Source of the DNA: Harmothoe impar
Taxonomy: Eukaryota > Annelida > Polychaeta > Phyllodocida > Polynoidae
Assembly (NCBI GenBank): GCA_947462335.1
Contig: OX381710.1
Location: forward strand, 2,232,001-2,296,000
Reading direction: 5' to 3'
DNA length: 64,000 nt
Shown: piece by piece, positions 39,894 to 50,100 of the stretch
How the letters are laid out: each line of letters starts with the position of its first letter
How positions within the stretch are numbered: the first letter of the stretch is position 1
The notes under the pieces: model-generated
Databases searched by the model: none
The model's input: only the letters and a program-made list of their open reading frames with translations
What the model was told of the DNA's origin: nothing
Program-made: the position numbers and the translations under genes

Positions 39894-41437
39894 TCACATG
39901 TCCGTGTTACGCTGCTGGCCCCCCTGTTGGCCGTAGTTCTGGGTTTGCTGGCCATAGTAGGGATGCTGCTGACCCTGGTAACTACCCTGGCTCTGAGGTT
40001 GCCCCCCTTGGTTGTAGGAGTTGTGTGCGCATCCTCGAGCCCCGTGCGGGCCACCGCAGACCGCACACGAGTGTTGTTTCCTGCACAACGCCCAATCGCA
40101 TGCCGTAAAGTTGAACCGCTTGCACAGGTGGTCAGGGCAGTCGATCCTGAATGATACCTGACTTGACGGCCTAGCTGGTGGCTTGCCCGAGGCCTTGTTT
40201 AGAAGAGACATTTGCTTTGCCATCTCCTGTTGCATCTTCACATAGGCCAGAGTTTTGTCCATGCCCATGTTGTTTGCCATCGCGCCGTGGTCAGCTGCGG
40301 CAAACTTGGGGATCTGTTTTTTCAGCACCTTGTCGGTCACCTCTCTATCATACTGACATATGGCCTTCATGCAATAGGTGGGCTTTATCTCTTTCAGGGC
40401 GATGAATTTCATGTGATCTAGGTATGACAAGGGGCTTGAGTCGGGATGATCGGCTATGATCAGGGCCTGCGTGACATTAATCATACCGTAAATTAATTCC
40501 CTATATGACATTTCGCTGTAGTCTTTGTCAGCTGGGAGGTGGTAGTCTGGCCTAATCCACAGCTTGGACCTTTTCCTCATGCTAGCCTCAATAGCTGCAT
40601 GTAGAGAGGCCAGGATATCACCCTCCACAGCTGACTTACCTGACGCGACGTTTCTGAAGAGGCCATCAACATCACCCCACTGTAGGCCCATGTTGCTGAA
40701 GCCCAATCCCGCCGTAGCTAGCCCAGTGTGCAGGGTGTGGCTCGCCCCCAGATTTATGCCTAGCCCACCTGCCGACGGCAGACTAGAGAAACCTGGCGGG
40801 GGTGTAGCGGAGAGGGGTTGGCCTGAGGTGTAGGATTGCTGCTGTTGATGCCGGTTGGAGCTGTGTTGGCCCCGCTGTTGCTGTAGATGTTGCTGTAGTG
40901 TTTGCTGATTTTGTTGAGTAGACTGGGTAGAAGGGGTCACATCCCCTACCAACCCAGCCCACTGTTGCTGCTGTTTCCACAGCAGAAACTCTGCATAGGA
41001 GGGGTCTGCTTCCTCCTGCTGTTGCTGCTGTTGATGCGGCCCCAACACCTGCTGTTGATACTGCTCCTGTTGCTGTTGGGTGTGTCCATGCTTCCCTTCA
41101 TTGGTAGGATCAGACAGCTGAGAGGATGTTGTGGCCCCAGCAGGCCTAAACATACCCCCTGCTTGCTTAAAACTGCCAGACTGACCTGTACCAGGATGAA
41201 GCGTGAAGCTCCCCGGGTGTCCGTGATGAAGCGTCTGGGCGGATGTTATGACCCGCCATCTTGGTTTGCGCATGCGCGCCGAGCTGCTGCTTCGCGGACA
41301 GAGACGGAGACCCTCGGTCGGAGTCTTCCCCCGGTAATGCGGACAGGTTGTGGCCGCTGGTGCCCTGGTCCGCGTAGTATAAGGCTGTTCCACGGGTACC
41401 CGCGGGCCTCTGCAATCCGTGTCCGCCCTGCACGGCA
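39894..41437 (-). CDS. Gag-like protein of YR retrotransposon, main part
   Basis: About 514 aa from the first ATG near 41437. Gln-rich N-half (several polyQ tracts), then a conserved helical block (RKRSKLWIRPDYHLPADKDY, ELIYGMINVTQALI), and a C-terminal zinc array CKRFNFTACDWALCRKQHSCAVCGGPHGARGC (about residue 460). YR-element gags share this CxRFN-C...C...HxCxxCxGxH pattern, also seen decayed in the 56155 frame. The upstream frame 41167-41433 looks like displaced coding sequence, so a frameshift near 41200 is likely. Confidence 0.7.
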
Positions 41438-41505
41438 TCAACAACACCGTGGAAGGCGGCCTCTGCGAAGTTTGTATCTCTTTCTATCCGGTTATTTGCT
41501 GCTCT

Positions 41506-41883
41506 TTAACCCGCCAGCTCCATCTCTGCCTCTTTTAACCTCTGAGGCTGCTTTAGATCTTCTTCTCTAGCTCTCTCCTTGATGGTGAGTGCTTCGATTC
41601 TGTCCAAAGCCTGCTGAAGCTCTCCCTCACGGGCTGCGGCGTACTCCGCGGCCTGCTCGCTGTGTTGGCGGGCCGTATCGCCCGGGGATGCCGGCGAGGC
41701 CGAGCTGCCCTGGCCCGTCTCCTGCCGGCCCTGGGAGCCGCCATGGTCGTCCTGTGCCGGTGCAGGCTGGTCCTGCCCCTGTGACACCTTCCTGGGGGTG
41801 CCCTTGTCTGGGCTTGGGGCATTGCCTTGGGGGCAGCAATTCCTGTTGCCATGGTACTCTGTTCCGCAAAAGCAGACTGTCAT
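41506..41883 (-). CDS. Gag-like N-terminal fragment or small ORF
   Basis: 125 aa from ATG at 41883. N-terminal Cys/His cluster (CFCGTEYHGNRNCCPQG), a Pro/Gln/Gly-rich middle, and a coiled coil (EQAAEYAAAREGELQQALDR). It ends 70 bp before the gag-like frame and is plausibly its N-terminus separated by frameshifts. It could also be an independent first ORF. Confidence 0.45.
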   Translation of the reverse strand: MTVCFCGTEYHGNRNCCPQGNAPSPDKGTPRKVSQGQDQPAPAQDDHGGSQGRQETGQGSSASPASPGDTARQHSEQAAEYAAAREGELQQALDRIEALTIKERAREEDLKQPQRLKEAEMELAG

Positions 41884-42050
41884 TTTGACAGAATTCTAGA
41901 CCCAATCTAGAAAAAAAAAAGAAGTCTCTGCTGGCCTGCTGCTGGCCTTGCTGCCTGCTTGCTTGCTGCTGGCTACCTCCCCTCCCCTGGAGAAGAGTTC
42001 CACGGCTGGTGCCGGTGGGAGGCACTAGGTGGCACTGGTATGTACACTAA

Positions 42051-42652
42051 TATGGGAATAACTTCCCCAATGGAAGTTATGCCCGACATATTTAGTTGAA
42101 AAATACTTTAAAACCATAATATTATGCATAGGTTATGAAGATTGAACCCTCCCCTTTCCATAGGTACAACATAATCCGTCTGAATCAACCTCTATATCCG
42201 CCATATGCATTCACTCACCCATCTCATACGACTTCATTCAATCATAAACTTGTATTCATCGGCATGATATGACCTTGGCACTGGTCATTTACATGATATT
42301 TGGACTTTATATGAACACAGACTGCACCATGTGCAAATATTCAAAACGGACCAATGTCCACCCTATTCTTTACATAATCACTATTATAACGTACAATTAT
42401 ATTAATACTAATTATAGATATGCCTGGAGAAAAACCTGTTCTACTTTGAGATGCAAATTTATCGAAAATCATGAAAATGAATAAATTTGTTTTAAAAAAA
42501 AATCGATTGTAGGTGAAACAGGAGTATATACTCATGTCTCATAGAATCTCTATTGAGAGGACACAAAAGTATACCCATCTCTATTCATGTTATTGTCGCC
42601 GAAATCTTGATACCAGAATGTCTACCATTGACCATCCATGTTTTTATATATC
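42051..42652. other. AT-rich flank between retroelements
   Basis: No gene. A short inverted repeat (ATAACTTCC...GGAAGTTAT) lies at about 42058-42080. This is the left insertion flank of the Gypsy element. Confidence 0.4.
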
Positions 42653-42976
42653 TGTAGAGTTCGTCTTTATGTAATTCGATTAAATAAGGACTCGAACCGC
42701 AGTTTTCATGTAGAGATGCAAGAACACAGGGTTTATTAGTCGTTCACCTGTACAACAATGCTAATCCTTGAAGTATATGAGGTTCGATCAATGTATGTTT
42801 GGCTTTCAAATAACTTTCTATATATCACACAGTCAGAGACCTGAGAAGGTCTGCCAGAGCAAGGGGGTGAGGACAGCTTATATACTGTCCGCCTCCGATA
42901 GGGGTGCCCCCTGGCTCCGGCCGCCCGAACTACCTTGTAGGCGTTCGATTACAATACTAATATTAGTGTCCCTACA
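42653..42976 (-). repeat. Gypsy 3' LTR
   Basis: 324 bp; on the minus strand it begins TGTAGGGACAC and ends ACTCTACA. Contains minus-strand TATA (AGTATATAAGC, about 42875) and AATAAA (42732-42737, minus). It appears identical to 53943-54266. Confidence 0.92.
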
Positions 42977-43639
42977 CCACCCCCCCCAGACATTACATAC
43001 GCTTACGCTTTTAAATATATGTACAATATAATATAAACTCATACAACTGAGTTTATTCTAGTAAAGCGTTATGTTACGTCGTGAACACAGTAGGGTATAT
43101 AAAAATATACAAAACTAATATTATTTACATAGGTGGTAATATATCCGAACGGCTCGACACATTTCGAATTATTAAGGACACTTGTATAGTATACATACAA
43201 ACATATATAGATTAGCGACTAGAACAATTTGACATCTCTCATGACAAAAAAACAGGAACAAAAACTGAAGATCCGGGCAGCCATCCTAACCTTTTTCAAC
43301 ATTGGTTAGGCACGAAGTACCATCCTTTCGGAAGGACTCGGGTGTGTGGTGCTCTCCTCTTCAACAGCCGTCCTGTCCCAAACTGGACAGGCACGTTCAT
43401 TCGAACGGGTTAGTGGTGCTCTCCTCTTCATTCTCGTACTGCTGCCTCTGTTCTAACTGAACAGACACGTTCTTCCGAACGGGTGAATGGTGCTCTCCTC
43501 TTCAGATGTCTGGTCACCGTATTCATCTTGCGTACTTCGGTTACTGCTGTTTGATGGTTCAGTAGACGTTCATACTACACTAACTCGTTCTCTTTCGAAT
43601 ATCAAATCACTCATATTTTCTCACTCTCGAATCGTGGGC
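42977..43639. repeat. 3' untranslated region with degenerate tandem repeats
   Basis: Between ORF3 stop and LTR. Three degenerate copies of a 60-80-bp unit containing TGGTGCTCTCCTCTTCA occur at about 43348, 43410 and 43488. The polypurine tract is at the LTR edge. No gene. Confidence 0.7.
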
Positions 43640-46570
43640 TCACCCTTCCTCACTCTGGTTCTTTAGCAGTTCCAGAGCGGATTCGCGGGTGCCATCCCAC
43701 TCGTCCAAGAACACTCCAAATACCTGCTGGAACTTGACGTTCATAGCCTCGTTCCGGTCATTTGACTCCTGCAGGCGTTTCTGAGCCAAAGCAGTCCGTG
43801 AAGCGGCTAGCTTGGCTTCGTTCCGAATTTTATTCGTTTCGGCGGCCAGAAGCGCCTCATTATCTTTTTCCAGGTTCGTTCTGGTTTTGGCCTCCTGTTC
43901 AACCAGAGAGCGGGCAAATAAGTTCGCCACCCCCTGGTTGTATCGGACAGCCAATTCCCTCTGAGTCTCCTGGAAGTCGTCCACTGCCTGCTGGGCTTGG
44001 GCGCACACCACTCTGTCACTCGGATCAAAATACAGATCCACCGGTCTCGTGCTCAGTCGGGGCCTATTGTCCGGAATCTGAGTCAATACAGGTTCGACAC
44101 GTGCCGGAACCTTCTGTGCGCTCAATTCTGGGAAATCACCCGTCTCCGGCTCACGGGTCGGTTCTTTCCGGTCGAACCAAGCAGGTGGATTATCACTCTG
44201 CGAAGCTGACGCTGACGCCGAACTTGCTGACGAGGACGGACGTGACTCCGACCCCCCACTCATTGGTGACTGATAGTCAGTCGAATCTTTCCGTTTCTGC
44301 TGCTTCGATCTGGAGTCACGAGCCACAGCCAGGGGCTTCTTAAACTCCGAGCTTTCGGGAGAATTGGACCGAGATTTCTTTCCTTTGACACTTGCTGGGC
44401 TGCGGCTAGCTCGCCTCTTCTCGTCAATCTTTGCCTTGGGTGGATCACCCCTCCATTCACACACTCTAGAGAATAGTTCGTTCGTCATTTGAAATTTCCC
44501 TCGAGCTCTCACTAGGGCAATTCTCGCACATATCTTGCCCTTCTTGGACTCATGCACATTACAGAATGAATCGGTCTTCACGCCGATGTGCTTGAAGTCC
44601 GAAGGGATCATTCTGTTGTATTCTGTCATCACTTTGTCGTGCAGACTCATTACTTTCTCGCGCGCTGCACTCAGTCCGGGGTTGTGACAAAACTTCAGAT
44701 GGCGAAGCATCACACCCCTTCGGGGAGTAACGCAACCATTGCAGGTTGCGCTATCCCTCTGTCCTTTCTGATTGGCACATTCGTAGACCACTGTGTGGTG
44801 GAAGTGCCGTTCGCATAGATGCCTCAGGAACCGCATTGCTGTCGGATATGTCCTGTCCTTTCCTTTCTCCTCTATGCAAATGGTGAACGGGCAATGTCGC
44901 TCACCGTCTTTCTGATACCAACATAAGTAGGCCCAGCGCAACTTCGACTTCTGGTCTCTTATGTAGTAACTATCGGGGTATTTCGTTAGTTGTTTAAACC
45001 ACTCCACATAGAAATCTGATGGCAAGGGATCGTCCTCGGTTTCCCGAATCCAATCTTCGTCATCACTTTCGCCATTCATATTTCGGGGTTCGGGGCAACC
45101 GTACGCTTTCTTGCCCTTCGCACATTCCTCAAACGAACCCGGAATGAAGTGTGCGAACTTCGCCTCACTATTCTTCCAGATTCGTTGATCTCTTTCCCGT
45201 TCTTCCTCATCTTTCGACCCCTCTTTATCCTCTCCCTCTTCTTCCTCCTCCGGTTCCTCCTCATTTGGAACCTCCATCTTCTCCTCCGGATCCTGTGTAG
45301 TTGGATCCGGATCGGTTTCCGGAGGTTCGCCACCCGAGTCCGGTCCAGACTCGTCGTCCGGACTATCTTCGGGTTCACTCACTTTGACGGCCTTCTTAGT
45401 GGCTCCTTTAATAATACTGCCGACCTTGGCGGCGGCAGCAGCCTGAACGGCAGCCATCCTTCCTTCCAGTGGATTATCACTTGAAGGATCTTTCCTGCCC
45501 ACTACCTCTGTGACTTTAGCAATCACTTTCGGAGGCACAGTCATTTTTGTGTCTTTCTTAGATTCCTTCAATTTCTTTTTTTCTTTCGCTGACAGAACCG
45601 GTGTGAAGGCACCCTGGTCACTGTCAGATTCGGTGTCGGTCAGAGACTTTTTCTTCGTCTTTCCCTTCACGCCTTTACCTTTCGTTTTCTTTGGGGTTTC
45701 CTCTCCTTCGGTTTCGCTCCCTGTTGACACACCACCTTTTTGTTTGGCGGCCTTCAGGATTGCTTTGCCCTTTCGGATGGATGCCAGTCGTTCTTTATGC
45801 TCAGCATGTTCTTCCTCTGCCCCGGGAACATATGCCCTAGTGGCGTAGGTCCCCTCTCGAATCATCGTGCTGATGATTCCGTTCAATTTCTCCTCCGGCT
45901 CCGAACACTCCTCCAGTCGACGAAGTAATTCGTCTCCATTCAGAGTGTAGAGCCTCGGGGCGTCCGGATGCTCCGCTCGTTCTACCCAGTCTTCTGCAGT
46001 CCTGGGTTCTTTCTCCATGTCGGGTTCCCGGTACAGTACCTCTCCTGCAATATCCATTCCGGTCACCCCCATTCCAGTATGGTCAGTCAATACATGGGGT
46101 AGGTTCGGAAGGCGATTCTGTCGATATGCGATTTCGCAATCGAACATCGCCCTTCGGAACGGCTGACTCACTTGCAGTCCAGCCTCAGTTCGGTTGTAAA
46201 ACAGGAGCCATTCGGATGGCAGTGCTGAGTACTCTGTCGGGGATAGGAAGTGTCGAACGCAGTCCCTAGTGGTTGCGTCCCAACACTTTCGGTCTCCTTC
46301 TAAGATCTGGTCGTGAATATGGACTTCCCGACCGTCGTACCTTGATTTAAAGCCATCCAGATTCGGTTCGAGCAGCGGCTCGTCCGATCGTTCCAGGATT
46401 TCTTCAATCTCCATTCCTTCCATTCCCATGCTACTCTCCTCTGCTTCGGATTCATTCAATGCACTTTCTTCGTTCTTGGTAACTGGCGACATCGCCTCGG
46501 TCTCCATAAATGCTTCGGACACCTCGTCGAGGGCCAATCGTTCGGAATGAGAGCCAGACGCCGAAGCCAT
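43640..46570 (-). CDS. Gypsy third gene (env position): zinc-finger, coiled-coil nuclear-type protein
   Basis: About 976 aa from the first ATG (MASASGSHSERL). No signal peptide or transmembrane segment, so not a classical envelope. Acidic N-third; a Lys-rich basic stretch (KKTKGKGVKGKTKKKS); a very acidic stretch (EEEEEGEDKEGSKDEEERE). About residues 545-630 hold two C2H2-like fingers (CPFTIC...HLCERH and CNGC...RHLKFCH). A Ser-rich, basic region follows (SRSPASVKGKKSRSNSPESS), then a C-terminal coiled coil (about 860-950). The content suggests a chromatin- or RNA-binding protein. Family not recognised. Confidence 0.8.
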   Translation of the reverse strand: MASASGSHSERLALDEVSEAFMETEAMSPVTKNEESALNESEAEESSMGMEGMEIEEILERSDEPLLEPNLDGFKSRYDGREVHIHDQILEGDRKCWDATTRDCVRHFLSPTEYSALPSEWLLFYNRTEAGLQVSQPFRRAMFDCEIAYRQNRLPNLPHVLTDHTGMGVTGMDIAGEVLYREPDMEKEPRTAEDWVERAEHPDAPRLYTLNGDELLRRLEECSEPEEKLNGIISTMIREGTYATRAYVPGAEEEHAEHKERLASIRKGKAILKAAKQKGGVSTGSETEGEETPKKTKGKGVKGKTKKKSLTDTESDSDQGAFTPVLSAKEKKKLKESKKDTKMTVPPKVIAKVTEVVGRKDPSSDNPLEGRMAAVQAAAAAKVGSIIKGATKKAVKVSEPEDSPDDESGPDSGGEPPETDPDPTTQDPEEKMEVPNEEEPEEEEEGEDKEGSKDEEERERDQRIWKNSEAKFAHFIPGSFEECAKGKKAYGCPEPRNMNGESDDEDWIRETEDDPLPSDFYVEWFKQLTKYPDSYYIRDQKSKLRWAYLCWYQKDGERHCPFTICIEEKGKDRTYPTAMRFLRHLCERHFHHTVVYECANQKGQRDSATCNGCVTPRRGVMLRHLKFCHNPGLSAAREKVMSLHDKVMTEYNRMIPSDFKHIGVKTDSFCNVHESKKGKICARIALVRARGKFQMTNELFSRVCEWRGDPPKAKIDEKRRASRSPASVKGKKSRSNSPESSEFKKPLAVARDSRSKQQKRKDSTDYQSPMSGGSESRPSSSASSASASASQSDNPPAWFDRKEPTREPETGDFPELSAQKVPARVEPVLTQIPDNRPRLSTRPVDLYFDPSDRVVCAQAQQAVDDFQETQRELAVRYNQGVANLFARSLVEQEAKTRTNLEKDNEALLAAETNKIRNEAKLAASRTALAQKRLQESNDRNEAMNVKFQQVFGVFLDEWDGTRESALELLKNQSEEG

Positions 46571-47141
46571 CGTGACACTCAAAAAGTTCTTTCACTCGAT
46601 AATAAATGAATGACAGGTACCAGGACCCTTTCTGCGGGATCCTGGCGACTTCACCCACCTGCTATACACCGAGTTCACTTTCAAACAGTCTTTATCTCCT
46701 CGCTTTTGTGCTCTGATACGCTTCCCCTTGCTCTGTCCGGCGAACCGTAAACAAATATGGCGGATTGCTGACCCGCGTCGACCTTTGCGCACGCGCGTCG
46801 GTCTCGCGAGATACCGCGCATTCGGCGAGACTTCAGTTTTCCCGAGCTTGCAAAATATAAACAATCATTCATCCTTCCCGCGCGTCACGCATTACGATCA
46901 GGTAATTATAGCACTGATGCCCTCACCGCCCTGTCGAATTCATCTCGAGTCATTATGGATCTAAATACGGATAGCAACTACTAATCCGCCGGATTATCCG
47001 TCCATTACCCACTGGCACATTCACAGGTAAGTTTGTTGGATTTCTGACTTTTATCGTGATCATTCCTACATAGAAGACGAATTACCCGGTTACCCCGGTA
47101 ATTATGACAATATTTAACTGATAACATCGTTGTGTTTCAGG
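46571..47141. promoter_or_regulatory. CpG-rich promoter-like segment inside Gypsy
   Basis: Between pol and the third gene. Contains an NRF1-type site TGCGCACGCGCG (46786-46797), TCTCGCGAGA (46802-46811) and a YY1-like AAATATGGCGG (about 46753-46763), all 180-240 bp upstream of the ORF3 ATG. On the plus strand there is a good GTAAGT donor (47027) and TTTCAG acceptor (ends 47140), a possible antisense 114-bp intron. It reads like a captured host housekeeping, bidirectional-type promoter. Confidence 0.55.
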
Positions 47142-50100
47142 TTAGGTAACAGCACCCCTCACCCTCAACCTAGGGCTGCGACGAACCCCTACTGGATTCT
47201 CTTTACACCTGACATTCGGAGAGGTTTTCGCCCGTTCCCTCGTAGCCACAGAGGGGACAGTCCTTCTCTTCCTGTCTACACCTGCCGAGACATTCTTTGT
47301 TTTCTCCGATCTCTTTGGAGATGATTTAATTTGCACCGCTTCCTTCTTCACCTTCCTGGGTCTACCCGGACCCCTCTTCTCGATTACTTTATCTAACTCC
47401 CTTTTCATTTCCTCCTTCTCCTCTTGTCCCATCTTGAACATTTCCGTGGAGTACTCTCTCCCCTTCCATGGTTTCAACCGGGCCACATTCGATTTCTGAT
47501 TCCTCCCGAAGGTATCTCTCATCAGGACTGTATCATCACTTACTCTCTGGGTAATCCTCCACGGACCATCCCAATTATCTCTCAGCTTTATGCCAACCAG
47601 AGGTTCGTGGTATCTCGCTACTAAGTCCCCTACCGCAAACCGCCGAACCTTTAGATTAGTATCATAGCCCACTTTCTGCCATTTAGCTGTCTTTCCTAAT
47701 TCCTTTCTTACTAATTCGTACGCCTTCCGGAATTGTTCCTTCAACGCCTCCACAAACATGATCTGACACGGGACATCTGGATTCATACCAACTACTCCGA
47801 ACACTAGGTCCGCTGGCATAATCAGATCCTCCCCGAATACTAACAGATTCGGAGAGCAGTTCGTACTCGCATGTACCGTGCTATTATAAGCATGGCAAAC
47901 GAAGTCGCACTGTTCATCCCAATCATCCATCTCTTGATTTACTAAACTCTTCAGGACCTGTATTAGGGTACGATTGAATCTTTCCACCTGACCATCACTC
48001 TGTGGTCGATACGGATTGGTTCGGGTCTTGCAAATGGCCAATTGATGACACATTTCCTGCCATAGATTCGATTCGAACTCTCTCCCTTGGTCGCTATGCA
48101 ACATCAGAGGCACTCCCAAGTACAGTATCCATCCCTTCACTAACATTCTAGCACAAGTTGCTGCTTTGTGATCCTTCATTGGGAATACCTTCGTATACTT
48201 CGTGTAGTAATCCGTTACTACCATCATACATGTATTTCCTTCCGGAGTTGTCACAAATCCTGTGATTATATCCACTGCCACTCTTACGAACCTTACTCCA
48301 AACAGTTCCTGGGTTAAGGGCATTTTACCCAACCCAGGCCCGGGCTTGCTCGTACAACATTTCGGACAAGTGTCTATCCATCTCAACAGATCCGTACTCA
48401 TACCTGGCCAGTAATACATTCTAGCCAGCCTTTCCAGAGACCGTTTTCTCCCAAAATGGCCACTGGTCCGATGCCCATGGCAAAAGAACATTATATCCCT
48501 TCGCATGGCAGTAGGAATAAAGATCTGTCTCGACTTATTTCCCAACGCATTCGTCTTCCACCTATAGATCAGTCCATTTACCACCTCTAACTCTGTCCAT
48601 TGAGCTATTAGTCGCCTCATCTCCCTGTTCTCCAACGATATTGCTGGCCGAGTCGGGACCCTTCCTTCTACAAGTAACATCTTCAGACGGATACTATTCG
48701 CATCTCTCTCCTGGAAGTTCTTAATGGAGTTCTCGTCCCATTCTAGTATCACGGGTTCGAGATCTCTAAAAGGCTTTCGGACTCCTGCCAACACGGCATT
48801 ATGCTTCCCACAATCATCACATCCGTCATTCTGACACTTCCTCACCGGGATTCGCGACAACGCATCAGCGTTTACATGCTTAGCCCCCTTTCTATGCTGA
48901 ATTTGGCTATGGTCCAATCTGAACTCAGATAGGTGTGCCAACCACCGTCCTATCATACCTTCCGCGTCCTTAAAGTTTAATAACCACCGCAGGGAGGAAT
49001 GATCCGTACGTAAAGTAAAATCAGATCCCCACAAAAAGTGCTTATATTTCTTTGTATATACTACCACTGCCAATAATTCCCTCTTTGTCATACAATAATT
49101 TCTTTGTGCCTTACTCATTGTATTGCTTGCAAATGCGATTGGAACCTCTTTCCCATCTTGGACTTGAGACAAAGCTGCTCCTATACTTTCATTGCTCGCA
49201 TCAGTGTCTAATATGAAATGACCATCCGCAGTGGGGTATTTCAAAACCGGTGTTTCCACGAACAACCGTTTAATCAGCTCGAATGATTCCCCTTGCTCTT
49301 TCCCCCATGGGAACTTCTCCTTACGTCTCCCTGGGGTCCAGTGCGACAGACATTGTATTGGATAACTTATCCGGGAGTATCCTGGTAAGAAATCTCTATA
49401 ATAAGAACAAAATCCTAGGAAGGATCTTACTTCTTTCGGTCCTTTAGGAATGCTCCAGTCTGTTACAGTCTTAACCTTCTCCGGATCAGCCTTCACCCCA
49501 TCTGTTGAGATGATCCATCCTAGATAGTTAATACTCTTCTGAAACATATTACACTTTTTAGCTTTCAGCTTTAACCCATTCGAGATTATTCGCTGCAACA
49601 CCAACTTCAGGTTCTCCAGGCATTCCTCGAATGTCTTTCCGAATATGATCACATCGTCCAGATATACCAGACATTTCTTCCACAATAAGTCATTCAGTAA
49701 AGTCTCCATCATTGCTTCAAACGTGGCCGGAGCATTGCAGAGTCCGAATGGCATCACGTTATACTGGAACAACCCTACATGGCTCGAAAACGCAGTTTTC
49801 TCCTTGTCTTCTTCTTTCATTCCCACCTGCCAATAACCAGACTGCAAATCAATCGTACAAAACCATTTATTTCCTCCGAGGGAATCAATGGTCTCATCTA
49901 TCCGGGGGAGCGGATACGAATTCTTTTTAGTCAAGCCATTCAGTTTTCGGTAGTCTATACAGAACCGGATACTCCCATCCTTCTTTGTTACCATACATAC
50001 TGGACTACTCCAAGGACTGGTGCTCGGAGTTATCACTCTTTCCGCCAACATCTTCGTAATCTCTTCTTCCGCCACCACTTTCTTTGCTAGCGGAAGACGT

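Larger units (their letters stand above)
37163..42050 (-). mobile_element. Ngaro/DIRS-type YR retrotransposon
   Basis: Gene order on the minus strand is gag-like, RT-RNase H, tyrosine recombinase. Terminal split repeats were not found by eye, so the limits are approximate (the 5' side may reach about 42050, the 3' side about 37000). The RT and recombinase frames are open; gag appears frameshifted. Confidence 0.75.

Noticed and set aside
43762..44343. 193-aa plus-strand frame opposite Gypsy ORF3
   Set aside because: Antisense shadow of a well-supported gene with no domain of its own.
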